DNA of 64,000 nt from Sphingomonas sp. TDK1 (GTDB taxonomy: Bacteria; Pseudomonadota; Alphaproteobacteria; Sphingomonadales; Sphingomonadaceae). Location: the NCBI RefSeq assembly GCF_001650735.1, contig NZ_LXVY01000043.1, positions 1 through 64,000 of the forward strand. Reading direction: 5' to 3'. A program made the translations under genes and the position numbers. Each line of letters begins with the position of its first letter. The first letter of the stretch is position 1. The notes under the pieces are model-generated. The model was given only the letters and a program-made list of their open reading frames with translations, did no database searches and was not told where the DNA came from. Below, one piece after another: positions 44,477-53,829 of this stretch.

Positions 44477-45478
44477 ATGGACGCGCGCAACGGCATCGGC
44501 GGCAGCCTCAGCGGACTGGATCTCCGCGCCGAGATCGAGCGGCTGCGCAAGGAGCGCAACGCGGTGATCCTCGCGCATTACTACCAGAAGCCCGAACTCC
44601 AGGACCTGGCCGATTTTGTCGGGGACAGCCTGGACCTCAGCCGCAAGGCGGCCGAGACCGATGCGGACGTGATCGCCTTTTGCGGCGTACGGTTCATGGC
44701 GGAGACGGCGAAGATCCTGTCTCCGGACAAGATCGTCGTACTGCCGGACATGGATGCCGGCTGCAGTCTCGAAGACAGCTGCCCGCCCGATCAGTTTGCC
44801 GCCTTTCGCGCGCAGCACCCCGATCACATCGCGCTGACTTACATCAACTGCTCGACCGAGGTGAAGGCGCTGAGCGACATCATTGTCACCAGCTCCTCGG
44901 CCGAGAAGATCCTCGCGCAGATACCGGCGGACCAGAAGATCATCTTTGGACCGGATCGCAACCTGGGAGGCTATCTCCAGCGCAAGACCGGGCGCGAGCT
45001 GCTGCTGTGGCCGGGCGTGTGCATCGTCCATGAGGCGTTCAGCGAGACCGAGCTCTTGAAGCTCAAGGCCGAACATCCCGGCGCGCCGATCGCCGCGCAC
45101 CCCGAATGCCCGGCCTATATCCTCGATCACGCCGACTATATCGGCTCGACCAAGGGCATCCTCGATTTCTCCAAGACCATGCCCGGCAACACGCTGATTG
45201 TCGCGACCGAGCCGCACATCATCCACCAGATGCAGAAGGCAATGCCGGAGAAGAACTTCATCGGCGCGCCGGGAGCAGACGGTAACTGCAACTGCAATAT
45301 CTGCCCGTATATGGCGCTCAACACGATGGAGAAGCTCTACCTCGCATTGCGCGATCTGACGCCGAAGATCGAGATCGAGGAAAGCTTGCGCATCCAGGCG
45401 AAGAAGAGCCTCGATCGCATGCTGGAACTTGCGAGCGGCACCGTGGGGCAGGGCGATCTGGGACCGGTGCCGGCCTGA
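44477..45478 (+). CDS. nadA: Quinolinate synthase
   Basis: Condenses iminoaspartate with dihydroxyacetone phosphate to quinolinate for NAD synthesis; carries a [4Fe-4S] cluster. 333 residues. Visible: AVILAHYYQKPELQDLADFV, MDAGCSLEDSCPPDQFAAF, TYINCSTEVKALSDIIVTSS, AAHPECPAYIL and the Cys-rich NCNCNICPYMALNTMEKL. AAAGGGAG precedes the ATG. nadC lies 1.5 kb downstream; nadB is not in the window. Confidence 0.97.
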   Translation: MDARNGIGGSLSGLDLRAEIERLRKERNAVILAHYYQKPELQDLADFVGDSLDLSRKAAETDADVIAFCGVRFMAETAKILSPDKIVVLPDMDAGCSLEDSCPPDQFAAFRAQHPDHIALTYINCSTEVKALSDIIVTSSSAEKILAQIPADQKIIFGPDRNLGGYLQRKTGRELLLWPGVCIVHEAFSETELLKLKAEHPGAPIAAHPECPAYILDHADYIGSTKGILDFSKTMPGNTLIVATEPHIIHQMQKAMPEKNFIGAPGADGNCNCNICPYMALNTMEKLYLALRDLTPKIEIEESLRIQAKKSLDRMLELASGTVGQGDLGPVPA

Positions 45479-45482
45479 TCGA

Positions 45483-45872
45483 TCAGGAGCGGACGTCCGA
45501 CAGGAGCGAAGCGAGCATCGCCGCCGTCGTGGCGATACCCAGATTGGGGATCGTGCGGCGGCGCACCGCGCGCCCTGGCGGGGCCGCAGCCGGACCATGA
45601 GCGGCATTGCCGTCGCGGATGGCGGTGACGATCGGTGCTTCCGACAATTCGAGGGCACGGGCGACGGCGCGGGCAAACCCGACCGCGTAAATTGGCGCAC
45701 CGCAACGATCGAAACGGGCTGACTCTATTGCTTCCAGATGGTTGCGCCCGACTCGGGTGCGTTCGGCAAGCGTATCCAGCGACATGCCGAGACTCTCTCG
45801 TCGATCCCGCAAAATGGTAGCGGCAACATGCCAACCCTGCGGCCAGCTTTCAGGCAGCGTCGAATGCATCAT
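45483..45872 (-). CDS. Short RodZ-like helix-turn-helix protein
   Basis: 129 residues. One HTH_25-type domain (about 17-75): ATILRDRRESLGMSLDTLAE, then RTRVGRNHLEAIESARFDRC and YAVGFARAVARALEL. This is the pattern of RodZ and related proteins, but it lacks the RodZ membrane helix and periplasmic domain. A moderately hydrophobic C-terminal end (TIPNLGIATTAAMLASLL) could be a vestige. Convergent with nadA (4 bp between stops) and divergent from the double-winged-helix gene. Role unknown, possibly a DNA-binding regulator. Confidence 0.7.
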   Translation of the reverse strand: MMHSTLPESWPQGWHVAATILRDRRESLGMSLDTLAERTRVGRNHLEAIESARFDRCGAPIYAVGFARAVARALELSEAPIVTAIRDGNAAHGPAAAPPGRAVRRRTIPNLGIATTAAMLASLLSDVRS

Positions 45873-45902
45873 TATGATACGGCGACCTCAGCTACGTCGA
45901 CC

Positions 45903-45973
45903 AGCCCATTGATATGGGCTAGTAACGATTCGCAAACTGCGGGGTACTCATTTTGGGTGGGAAGAATGAGTAC
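45903..45973. promoter_or_regulatory. Two palindromes in the divergent regulator gap
   Basis: AGCCCAT-TGAT-ATGGGCT (45903-45920) and GTACTCATT-12-AATGAGTAC (45944-45973), both perfect. They lie in the 136 bp between the starts of the two divergent regulator genes, in a stretch of lower GC. They are good candidates for operators of one or both products. Confidence 0.65.
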
Positions 45974-46008
45974 TTGCCTTCTTTTTCCCGCTGGGGCCGA
46001 TTCCGCTG

Positions 46009-46980
46009 ATGCAGGACATGATCCGATCCGCTCCCGCGAGCGACCGAAGGCCCGGCGCGCTGCCGCGGGGACGGTTGATGGCGCGGCTGATCGCCGATCT
46101 GGAAACGACGATGATCGCGAGCGGCATTCGCGCGCTGGACGGTGACCTGGACCGCGCAATCATTTTCATGGTGGTAGCGCGGGCAAGCGAGATGCTCTCG
46201 CCGCATGGTGCCGGTCATGCCGGGGGCGAGGGGCGCGCAGCCAAGGCGATCAGCATCAACGCGCTTGCCGCCTCGCTGGGGCGCCCGTTCGAGACGATGC
46301 GTCGCCACATCCATGCCCTGTGCGCCATGGGCCTTTGCGAGCGGGGTCCTGCCGGGGTGACCGTACCCGAAGCCGTGCATTGCCGGCCGGAGATCGCGAC
46401 GCTGTTCCGCACCAACCATGACGCGCTTGTGCGGATGGTCGAGGATTTCCGTAGCTTCGGGGCCACGCTTCCGGAAAGCCGGCCACATCTTCCCTATGAC
46501 TGGTACACCGGACTGGCGGCCGCCCATGATGTATTGTTGACCGGCATCGAGTTTCACGCGCACCGTTTCCATTCCTGGACGGACATGGCGCTGGCCAACG
46601 CGATCCTGAGCGCCAATGCGCGACCGCTCGCGGACAATCCCGGCCTGGCGCTGGCACATGCCGAATATGGCGCGCCGCCGCCCGACACCTTGTGCCAGCC
46701 GGTGTCGACCGGGGCGGTCGCCCGCGTGCTCGGCATTCCGGCCTCGACGGCGCATCGGCGGGTCGCGGCGATGACCGAGGCCGGTATCATCGCGCGACGC
46801 TCGCGCGGGGTGGTGCTCAGCGAAGCGATGCTCAGCGATCCCGCGCGCATCGAGGAAAGCCGTACCAGCATGCTGCATGTCCGCCAGATCCTGGCGCGCC
46901 TGGCCGCGGGCGGCTTTTGCTTCAACGATCCGGCAGCCAACTATCTGGATGGGCGGCCCGCGCCGCTGCAGTTCGCGTAG
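46009..46980 (+). CDS. Putative regulator with two winged-helix-like domains
   Basis: 323 residues. Two separate HTH-like segments: ISINALAASLGRPFETMRRH followed by IHALCAMGLCERG (about 85-120), and PVSTGAVARVLGIPASTAHR followed by RVAAMTEAGIIARR (about 232-275). Both read like the IclR/MarR recognition pattern with a wing after. A helical middle part (about 140-215) has HDALVRMVEDFRSFG and may dimerise or bind ligand. ATG at 46009. Not a family I can name. It sits directly before nadC (32 bp) and after nadA. Confidence 0.65.
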   Translation: MQDMIRSAPASDRRPGALPRGRLMARLIADLETTMIASGIRALDGDLDRAIIFMVVARASEMLSPHGAGHAGGEGRAAKAISINALAASLGRPFETMRRHIHALCAMGLCERGPAGVTVPEAVHCRPEIATLFRTNHDALVRMVEDFRSFGATLPESRPHLPYDWYTGLAAAHDVLLTGIEFHAHRFHSWTDMALANAILSANARPLADNPGLALAHAEYGAPPPDTLCQPVSTGAVARVLGIPASTAHRRVAAMTEAGIIARRSRGVVLSEAMLSDPARIEESRTSMLHVRQILARLAAGGFCFNDPAANYLDGRPAPLQFA

Positions 46981-47012
46981 ACGCGCACGGCGCGGGATTC
47001 TACAGCCCGCGC

Positions 47013-47858
47013 ATGACCTTCGCGCTTTCCGGCTTCGATTGCGACTCGTTCGTCCGTGCTACCCTCGGCGAGGATCTCGGCCAGGGGGGCGATATTACCG
47101 CCGCCGCGGTGATCCCGGCAGAGGCTCGGTTCGACGGTGTGATGGATAGCCGTGACCCGATCACCGTCGCCGGCCTGCCGATCGCCGAGGCGTTCTTCCG
47201 CACGCTCGATCCCGAGGTGACCATCGAGCGGCTTGTCGAGGATGGCGCGCGGGTATCTGCCGGTACTGCGTTGCTCCGGCTCCGCGGACGCGCGCGGGCG
47301 CTGCTCACCGCGGAGCGTTCCGCGCTCAACACGGTCCAGCATCTCAGCGGCATCGCGACGATGACCCGCACCTATGTCGAGGCAATCGCGGAAACGGGCG
47401 CGACGTTGCTGGATACGCGCAAGACGCTGCCTGGCCTGCGGGTACTGGAGAAATACGCGACCCGCATGGGCGGCGCGACCAACCATCGCATGGGCCTGTG
47501 GGATGCGGCAATGATCAAGGACAACCACGTCGCGGTGGCCGGGTCGGTTGAAGCCGCAGTGGCGCGCGCCGTGGCGGCCGGCATTGCGCGGATCATCGTG
47601 GAGGTCGACCGGATCGACCAGATCGAGCCTGCGCTCGGCGCCGGTGCAACGCATTTGCTGCTCGACAACATGCCTCCGCCCGTGTTGCGCGAGGCAGTTG
47701 CGCTGGTCGCAGGGCGCGTGCCGACCGAGGCCTCGGGCGGCGTGCGGCTGGATACGATCCGGGCGATTGCCGAGACGGGCGTCACCTATGTCAGCGTGGG
47801 CCGGCTGACCCAGTCGGCACCGGCGGCCGATATCGGCCTCGATTTCGCGACTATCTGA
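47013..47858 (+). CDS. nadC: Nicotinate-nucleotide pyrophosphorylase (quinolinate PRTase)
   Basis: Converts quinolinate and PRPP to nicotinate mononucleotide. 281 residues. Visible: LGEDLGQGGDITAAAVIP, LLTAERSALNTVQHLSGIAT, LLDTRKTLPGLRVLEKYATR, GGATNHRMGLWDAAMIKDNH and LLLDNMPPPVLREAV. The start at 47013 gives the standard N terminus; the ribosome-binding site is weak. Follows the double-HTH gene, perhaps in one mRNA. Confidence 0.96.
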   Translation: MTFALSGFDCDSFVRATLGEDLGQGGDITAAAVIPAEARFDGVMDSRDPITVAGLPIAEAFFRTLDPEVTIERLVEDGARVSAGTALLRLRGRARALLTAERSALNTVQHLSGIATMTRTYVEAIAETGATLLDTRKTLPGLRVLEKYATRMGGATNHRMGLWDAAMIKDNHVAVAGSVEAAVARAVAAGIARIIVEVDRIDQIEPALGAGATHLLLDNMPPPVLREAVALVAGRVPTEASGGVRLDTIRAIAETGVTYVSVGRLTQSAPAADIGLDFATI

Positions 47859-47870
47859 GGGAGAAGGGGC

Positions 47871-48581
47871 ATGAACGCGATTCTGTCAGGGTTCGGCATA
47901 CTCGCCGCATTGGTGCCGGGGGCGGCGCTGGCGCAGGCGGAGATGTGCGTCGCGCCGGCCAAGGTGGAACGGCCGCTGCCCGAATTGCCGAGCGCCAAGG
48001 AGCCGCAGCGCGTGCTGCCGATCGGCAGCTACACGCTCGCACTCACCTGGGCACCGGGCTTTTGCCGGGCGCATGGCGACGAACCGGGTAAGGCCTTCCA
48101 GTGCGGCGGCGAGAATCGCTTCGGCTTCACCCTGCATGGACTCTGGCCGGACGGGCGCGGCAAGCTGTGGCCGCAATATTGCAAGGCCACGCCCATCCTC
48201 CCGCCCGCTTTGATCCGCAAGACAATGTGCGCGACGCCGTCGGAACAGCTGATCCAGCATGAATGGGCCAAGCACGGCACCTGCATGCGGACGACGCCGG
48301 AGGCGTATTTCCAGCGCTCGACCAGCATGTATCGCGCGATCCGCTTCCCTGACATGGTCGCGCTCTCGCGGGGGCAGCTGACCGTCGGTGACTTCAAGCG
48401 TGCGTTCGCTGATAAGAACCGCGCGATCCCGGCAAGCGCCATACGGGTGACGACAACCCGCGAAGGCTGGCTGGACGAGCTATGGCTCTGCCTCGACACG
48501 CGGTTCCGCTACCATCGGTGCGAGGCAGGAACGGGTGGTACGGCAGACGCTGCCGAACTGAAGATCTGGCGCGGGAAATAA
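47871..48581 (+). CDS. Exported ribonuclease T2 family protein
   Basis: 236 residues with a signal peptide (ILSGFGILAALVPGAALAQA). Both catalytic segments are present: FTLHGLWPDG (His89) and IQHEWAKHGTC (His130, Glu131, His135). Several Cys suit disulfides in the periplasm. T2 enzymes cleave RNA without base preference through a 2',3'-cyclic intermediate. GAGGGAGAAGG precedes the ATG, 12 bp after nadC. It could feed salvage of nucleotides from external RNA. Confidence 0.93.
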   Translation: MNAILSGFGILAALVPGAALAQAEMCVAPAKVERPLPELPSAKEPQRVLPIGSYTLALTWAPGFCRAHGDEPGKAFQCGGENRFGFTLHGLWPDGRGKLWPQYCKATPILPPALIRKTMCATPSEQLIQHEWAKHGTCMRTTPEAYFQRSTSMYRAIRFPDMVALSRGQLTVGDFKRAFADKNRAIPASAIRVTTTREGWLDELWLCLDTRFRYHRCEAGTGGTADAAELKIWRGK

Positions 48582-48594
48582 TCCCACCAGCGTA

Positions 48595-48626
48595 AGCCCC
48601 GCCTCGTGGAAGACGCGGGCGGGGCT
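48595..48626. terminator. Convergent hairpin after RNase T2
   Basis: AGCCCCGCC (48595-48603) and GGCGGGGCT (48618-48626), perfect 9-bp stem and 14-nt loop, placed between the convergent RNase T2 and DUF4112 stops. Confidence 0.6.
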
Positions 48627-48635
48627 CCAGGCGCG

Positions 48636-49055
48636 TTAAAGGTCGATTACCCGGCTCGCGGGGTGATGCTTGTCGAGATAGCGTTTGATCAGCCGCAGGT
48701 TTCGGGTGTTCGAGCGGAAGAAGAAGTCCGGCACCGCGCCGACAAAGGGGATCATCCCCAGCGCCCAGTCGACGCCGATATTCCCGGCCATGCGCGCGAT
48801 GGTCCGCTTGGGCATGCCCAGATTGCGTGCCTCCCACGCCATGTATGCGCCCATGGCTGCCGCCACGCTGGGGCCGATCGCGGGCACGAAATCCAGCAGC
48901 ACGTCCAAGCCGACCTTCCGCTTGGTGCCGGGAATGGTCATCATCCCCTCCAGCAGATGCTCCATCGCCTCGATCCGCTGGCGAACCGCCGCGGCATCGG
49001 TGCCGATCGGCAGCCGCTGCGCGAACCCTTCTTGCATTCGTGTTGCCCGTGCCAT
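48636..49055 (-). CDS. DUF4112-domain membrane protein
   Basis: 139 residues. Matches DUF4112: RIEAMEHLLEGMMTIPGTKR, LDVLLDFVPAIGPSVAAAMG, and NIGVDWALGMIPFVGAVPDF then FFRSNTRNLRLIKRYL. Amphipathic helices with two hydrophobic stretches. Function unknown. The ATG at 49055 starts 8 bp after the stop of the solute-binding gene, so the two are co-transcribed. Confidence 0.87.
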   Translation of the reverse strand: MARATRMQEGFAQRLPIGTDAAAVRQRIEAMEHLLEGMMTIPGTKRKVGLDVLLDFVPAIGPSVAAAMGAYMAWEARNLGMPKRTIARMAGNIGVDWALGMIPFVGAVPDFFFRSNTRNLRLIKRYLDKHHPASRVIDL

Positions 49056-49063
49056 CCCTGACC

Positions 49064-50524
49064 TCATTGCTTGCGCAGATGGTTCAACGGGTGCCAGGCG
49101 CGCGCGTTCCCCTGCCAGTTGACCAGCCGCAGCGCGACGATCGACCAGCGTAGCGGCCGGGCGATCGGGATGAACGCGACATCGCTGGCGAGCATCGCAT
49201 CGGCCTCTGCGATACGGTGGGTGCGATTGTAGAGATCGGGCGCATCGCGCGCCGCAGCGATCAGCGTAGCAGCATCGTCCGAGCAGGCGCGGCACGCATT
49301 GGCCAGATACCAACGGCCGCTATCATAGGGTGCGACGGCGTCCACCAGGGTCAGCTCCGCCCGTGCGTCGTTCAACGCCACCCGGTGTGGCGTGATGCCG
49401 ATGCCGATCATCGCCGATGCGAGATGCCCCCACAGCAATGTCGCCCCGGGACCGGTCGGCAGCGCGATGGTGAGATCCACCGGCCCGCGATGCACCGCCT
49501 GCCATTCCCGCACGCGTTGGGCCGCCAAGGCGCGTCGCAGGTCCGGGGCGACGGTCATCCAGCTGCCGGGGGCGGGGGGCGCGGCGGAATCGAACTGCGC
49601 CGGCAGGACGGTTTCCGCAGGTGTCCAGTCCGGCGCGATGGCCGAGGTGAGGGCGGTGCGATCGATGGCCATCGCCACAGCGGCGCGGTTCTGCGGTGTC
49701 GACAGGAACCCGTCGCGCTTGAGGATCGCCAGCCCGAACAGGCCGATCGCCGAGTCGACCCGAACATTCTCGGGTGCAATGCCGGCCGCCGCAATGATGG
49801 GCCAATCGACCAGCGACCCGCCGAGGACGAGATCCGAGCCGCGCGCCCGGAATCGCGCGATGGCGACTGCGGCCCCTTCCCCGCGCAGGCGCACATAATC
49901 CTGCGGCGCGGGCGGTGTGCGGGTGTCGCTTGGGGTCTCTTCGATGGGACGGAGCAGCAGGCCCTCCCGCTTGCCGGGCACGATCCGGAAGGGGCCGGAC
50001 CCTGCGAAGCCGCGCGGACGGAACACCGCCATCTCGGGCTGGGCGAACAGATTGAGCAGATCGGGCCGTGGGCTCTTCAGCCGCACCTCGATGACCTGGG
50101 GGGTCATTTCCACGATCTCGTCGATGACCGCGAGATAGGGGGCGAGGCGGCTCTGGCTGCCGGCGGCCACGGCGCGCCGCAGCACCTTCACGATCTCTCC
50201 GGCGGTGACCGGCTGCCCATCCGGCCACGTCGCTTCGCCCAAGCGGAAGATATAGCTCCGGGCATCGTCGAACACGTTCCAGCGCTCGGCCAGCGCAGGT
50301 TCGATCTGGCCGTTCCGATCGAACCGCACCAGTCCCTGCGCCGTCGCAGCCAAGGCCACCGCCTGGGCCTCATCGATAGCGACGGTGCTGGGATCGACGA
50401 GCAGCTTTTCGCTGCCGATCGCGCTGACCACCACCGGGGTGTTGTCCTTGCGCTGCCCTTGGGGGCCCCCGCACGCGGTGGCGGCGAGCATCAGAGCGAT
50501 CACGGACAGGCGCAGGCGTGGCAT
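49064..50524 (-). CDS. Family 5 extracellular solute-binding lipoprotein
   Basis: 486 residues. Lipoprotein signal MPRLRLSVIALMLAATAC with the lipid Cys at residue 18. The rest follows SBP_bac_5 (oligopeptide/nickel type): AQGLVRFDRNGQIEPALAER, YIFRLGEATWPDGQPVTAGE, RAAVAMAIDRTALTSAIAPD. No permease or ATPase gene is nearby. It forms an operon with the DUF4112 gene. Substrate unknown. Confidence 0.88.
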   Translation of the reverse strand: MPRLRLSVIALMLAATACGGPQGQRKDNTPVVVSAIGSEKLLVDPSTVAIDEAQAVALAATAQGLVRFDRNGQIEPALAERWNVFDDARSYIFRLGEATWPDGQPVTAGEIVKVLRRAVAAGSQSRLAPYLAVIDEIVEMTPQVIEVRLKSPRPDLLNLFAQPEMAVFRPRGFAGSGPFRIVPGKREGLLLRPIEETPSDTRTPPAPQDYVRLRGEGAAVAIARFRARGSDLVLGGSLVDWPIIAAAGIAPENVRVDSAIGLFGLAILKRDGFLSTPQNRAAVAMAIDRTALTSAIAPDWTPAETVLPAQFDSAAPPAPGSWMTVAPDLRRALAAQRVREWQAVHRGPVDLTIALPTGPGATLLWGHLASAMIGIGITPHRVALNDARAELTLVDAVAPYDSGRWYLANACRACSDDAATLIAAARDAPDLYNRTHRIAEADAMLASDVAFIPIARPLRWSIVALRLVNWQGNARAWHPLNHLRKQ

Positions 50525-50625
50525 CAGCAGGTCCCAGGCGACAAGGGGCAAGCTCTATGGGAGTGCGCCGCCGCTGCCAACCCCGACGGGTTTCGCGCGA
50601 CGCCCGCCAAGCCTATCAGCATGCC

Positions 50626-51129
50626 ATGGCGCTTCCCCGTTTTCGTTCGCACCCCGTCGCCGCAGTATCGCTTGCGTTGGCGCTGCGGGCATATCTGGCA
50701 GCGCGAACGGCCGGCTGGTTCTTGACTCGGCCGCGCACGCGCGGCGTGCGGGCGATTGCCGTTACTTCATCGGGGCAGGTCGTGCTGGTGCGCCACAGCT
50801 ATATCGAAGGCTGGCATCTGCCGGGCGGTGGGCAGGGCCGGGACGAAGCTGCCGAGGCAGCGGCCTTGCGCGAACTGCGCGAGGAAATCGGCATGGTGTC
50901 GCATGGCCCGGCACGCGCGCTGGGCACGCTGCAGCATCGTCCGAACTTTCGTCGCGACACGGTGACGCTCGTTCTGGTCGAGCAGGTCGCGTTCGCCTTC
51001 CGGCCGTCGCTCGAAATCATCGAGGCGCGGGCATTCGATCTCGACGCGCTGCCGCCAGGAGTCACCAAAGGGACCGGCAGACGTCTCGCCGAATGGCGAT
51101 CAAGGCAGCCGGTCCCCGATACATGGTGA
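50626..51129 (+). CDS. NUDIX hydrolase
   Basis: 167 residues from the ATG at 50626; an earlier in-frame start at 50518 would overlap the divergent gene. An N-terminal hydrophobic stretch (HPVAAVSLALALRAYLAART) may tether it to the membrane. NUDIX box: GGGQGRDEAAEAAALRELRE followed by EIG, with the two metal-binding Glu. Substrate class (nucleoside diphosphate derivative) not fixed. Confidence 0.88.
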   Translation: MALPRFRSHPVAAVSLALALRAYLAARTAGWFLTRPRTRGVRAIAVTSSGQVVLVRHSYIEGWHLPGGGQGRDEAAEAAALRELREEIGMVSHGPARALGTLQHRPNFRRDTVTLVLVEQVAFAFRPSLEIIEARAFDLDALPPGVTKGTGRRLAEWRSRQPVPDTW

Positions 51130-51141
51130 AGGCGGCAAAAA

Positions 51142-51228
51142 TGGTGCGGACGGCGGGACTCGAACCCGCACGCCCCGAGGGGCAGAAGATTTTAAGTCTC
51201 CGGCGTCTACCGGTTCCGCCACGTCCGC
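51142..51228 (-). tRNA. tRNA-Leu (anticodon UAA)
   Basis: On the minus strand GCGGACG pairs with CGTCCGC (7-bp acceptor stem). Anticodon loop CTTAAAA carries TAA. A long variable arm, as in leucine tRNAs, is followed by GGTTCGAGTCC in the T arm, and CCA is encoded (plus 51142-51144). Total 87 nt. Confidence 0.96.
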
Positions 51229-51275
51229 GTGGGCGGCAGGCAAGAGGCTGCCGCACGCCGCGTGTCAAGCGCGCA

Positions 51276-51554
51276 TCACATATTAAGGCGAACGCGCATC
51301 TCCTTGCCGGGCTTGAAATAGGGCACGCGCTTGGCGTCGACCTCCACGGACTCCCCCGTCCGCGGGTTTCGGCCCAAGCGTGCGTCGCGCGCGCGGGTCG
51401 AGAATGCCCCGAAACCGCGCAGTTCCACGCGACCATCTTCACTCAGCCGGCCGACAATCTCATCGAAGAAGATCGAAACGATCTTTTCGACTTCCCGAAC
51501 CGATAGGCCGGGATTTTCCTGTACCAGCAATTGAACCAACTCAGACCGGATCAT
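51276..51554 (-). CDS. ihfB: Integration host factor beta subunit
   Basis: DNA-bending protein, HU/IHF fold; 92 residues. Starts MIRSELVQLLVQENPGLSVR; core RVELRGFGAFSTRARDARLG and RNPRTGESVEV with the DNA-intercalating Pro region. The Arg-rich arm and order after rpsA identify it as the beta subunit. The frame is open 27 codons upstream but that part is not IHF-like. Confidence 0.95.
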   Translation of the reverse strand: MIRSELVQLLVQENPGLSVREVEKIVSIFFDEIVGRLSEDGRVELRGFGAFSTRARDARLGRNPRTGESVEVDAKRVPYFKPGKEMRVRLNM

Positions 51555-51615
51555 CCGGGCCCCTCCCTTGGCGAACGCGCCCCACTTTGGCCGCGAAACG
51601 GCTATCCCCAAGGAA

Positions 51616-51665
51616 ACCTTAGCGCTTTTTGCCAATCTGCATCAACCAGAAGATGTGGTTGATGC
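51616..51665 (-). promoter_or_regulatory. Candidate ihfB promoter with palindromic operator
   Basis: GCATCAACCA-GAAGATG-TGGTTGATGC (51639-51665) is a perfect 10-bp inverted repeat. On the minus strand its second arm contains TTGATG (plus 51640-51645), 18 bp from TAAGGT (plus 51616-51621). A regulator bound to the dyad would cover the -35 element. Confidence 0.5.
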
Positions 51666-51680
51666 TGTCCTAAAATCAAA

Positions 51681-51727
51681 AAAGAAGGGCCCGGGAACCG
51701 CTCTCGCGGCGCCCGGGCCCCTTCTTT
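51681..51727 (-). terminator. Rho-independent terminator of rpsA
   Basis: AAAGAAGGGCCCGGG (51681-51695) and CCCGGGCCC-CTTCTTT (51712-51727) pair, with a T-rich tract (plus 51668-51683) downstream on the minus strand. It begins 12 bp after the rpsA stop. Confidence 0.9.
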
Positions 51728-51738
51728 GGTCGTTCTTA

Positions 51739-53451
<1,713 letters not shown>

Positions 53452-53829
53452 AAAAAAGAGGTTCCTAACGTTCGTTTTTCCGGCCAGCCGGTTGGGTCCG
53501 GCGGTCTTGAGGGCCAGAATCGCCGCGGCGGCCGAATGCCGGTCGCGACATCCTTTGCGCGGGTTCCAGTGGAGGACGAGCAAGTCGCGCCGAAACGCGA
53601 AAAGGGCGCATGGAAGCACGGCTTCCAGCGCCATCCCCCACGAGCACCCGCCCGCAGGATGCGCGCGCCTTACTGCGAACGGGGCGCGAAAGCAAGGTTT
53701 TCGGGGTGGGGCTCCTACTGAGCCCCTCGTCCTGGGAGGAGGGGTCGGGGGTGGAGGGGGTTTCGGAACGACTGCTGGTCTCGGTGAGATCCCGCCCCGC
53801 CCCCAACCCCTCTCCTGCAGGGGCGGGGC
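53452..53829. other. 378-bp gap between cmk and rpsA
   Basis: No gene is supported. The cmk-proximal third (53721-53829) is an inverted repeat listed separately. The rpsA-proximal part must contain the rpsA promoter and leader, but I cannot place convincing -35/-10 elements. Confidence 0.5.
53721..53829. repeat. GC-rich inverted-pair repeat, family C
   Basis: The left arm (53721-53760, AGCCCCTCGTCCTGGGAGGA then GGGGTCGGGGGTGGAGGGGG) and the right arm (53791-53829) are imperfect inverted copies: the complement of the right arm reads CCTGCAGGAGAGGGGTTGGG. The arms flank about 30 bp of ordinary sequence, as in BIME-type elements. It abuts the cmk stop. Confidence 0.7.
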
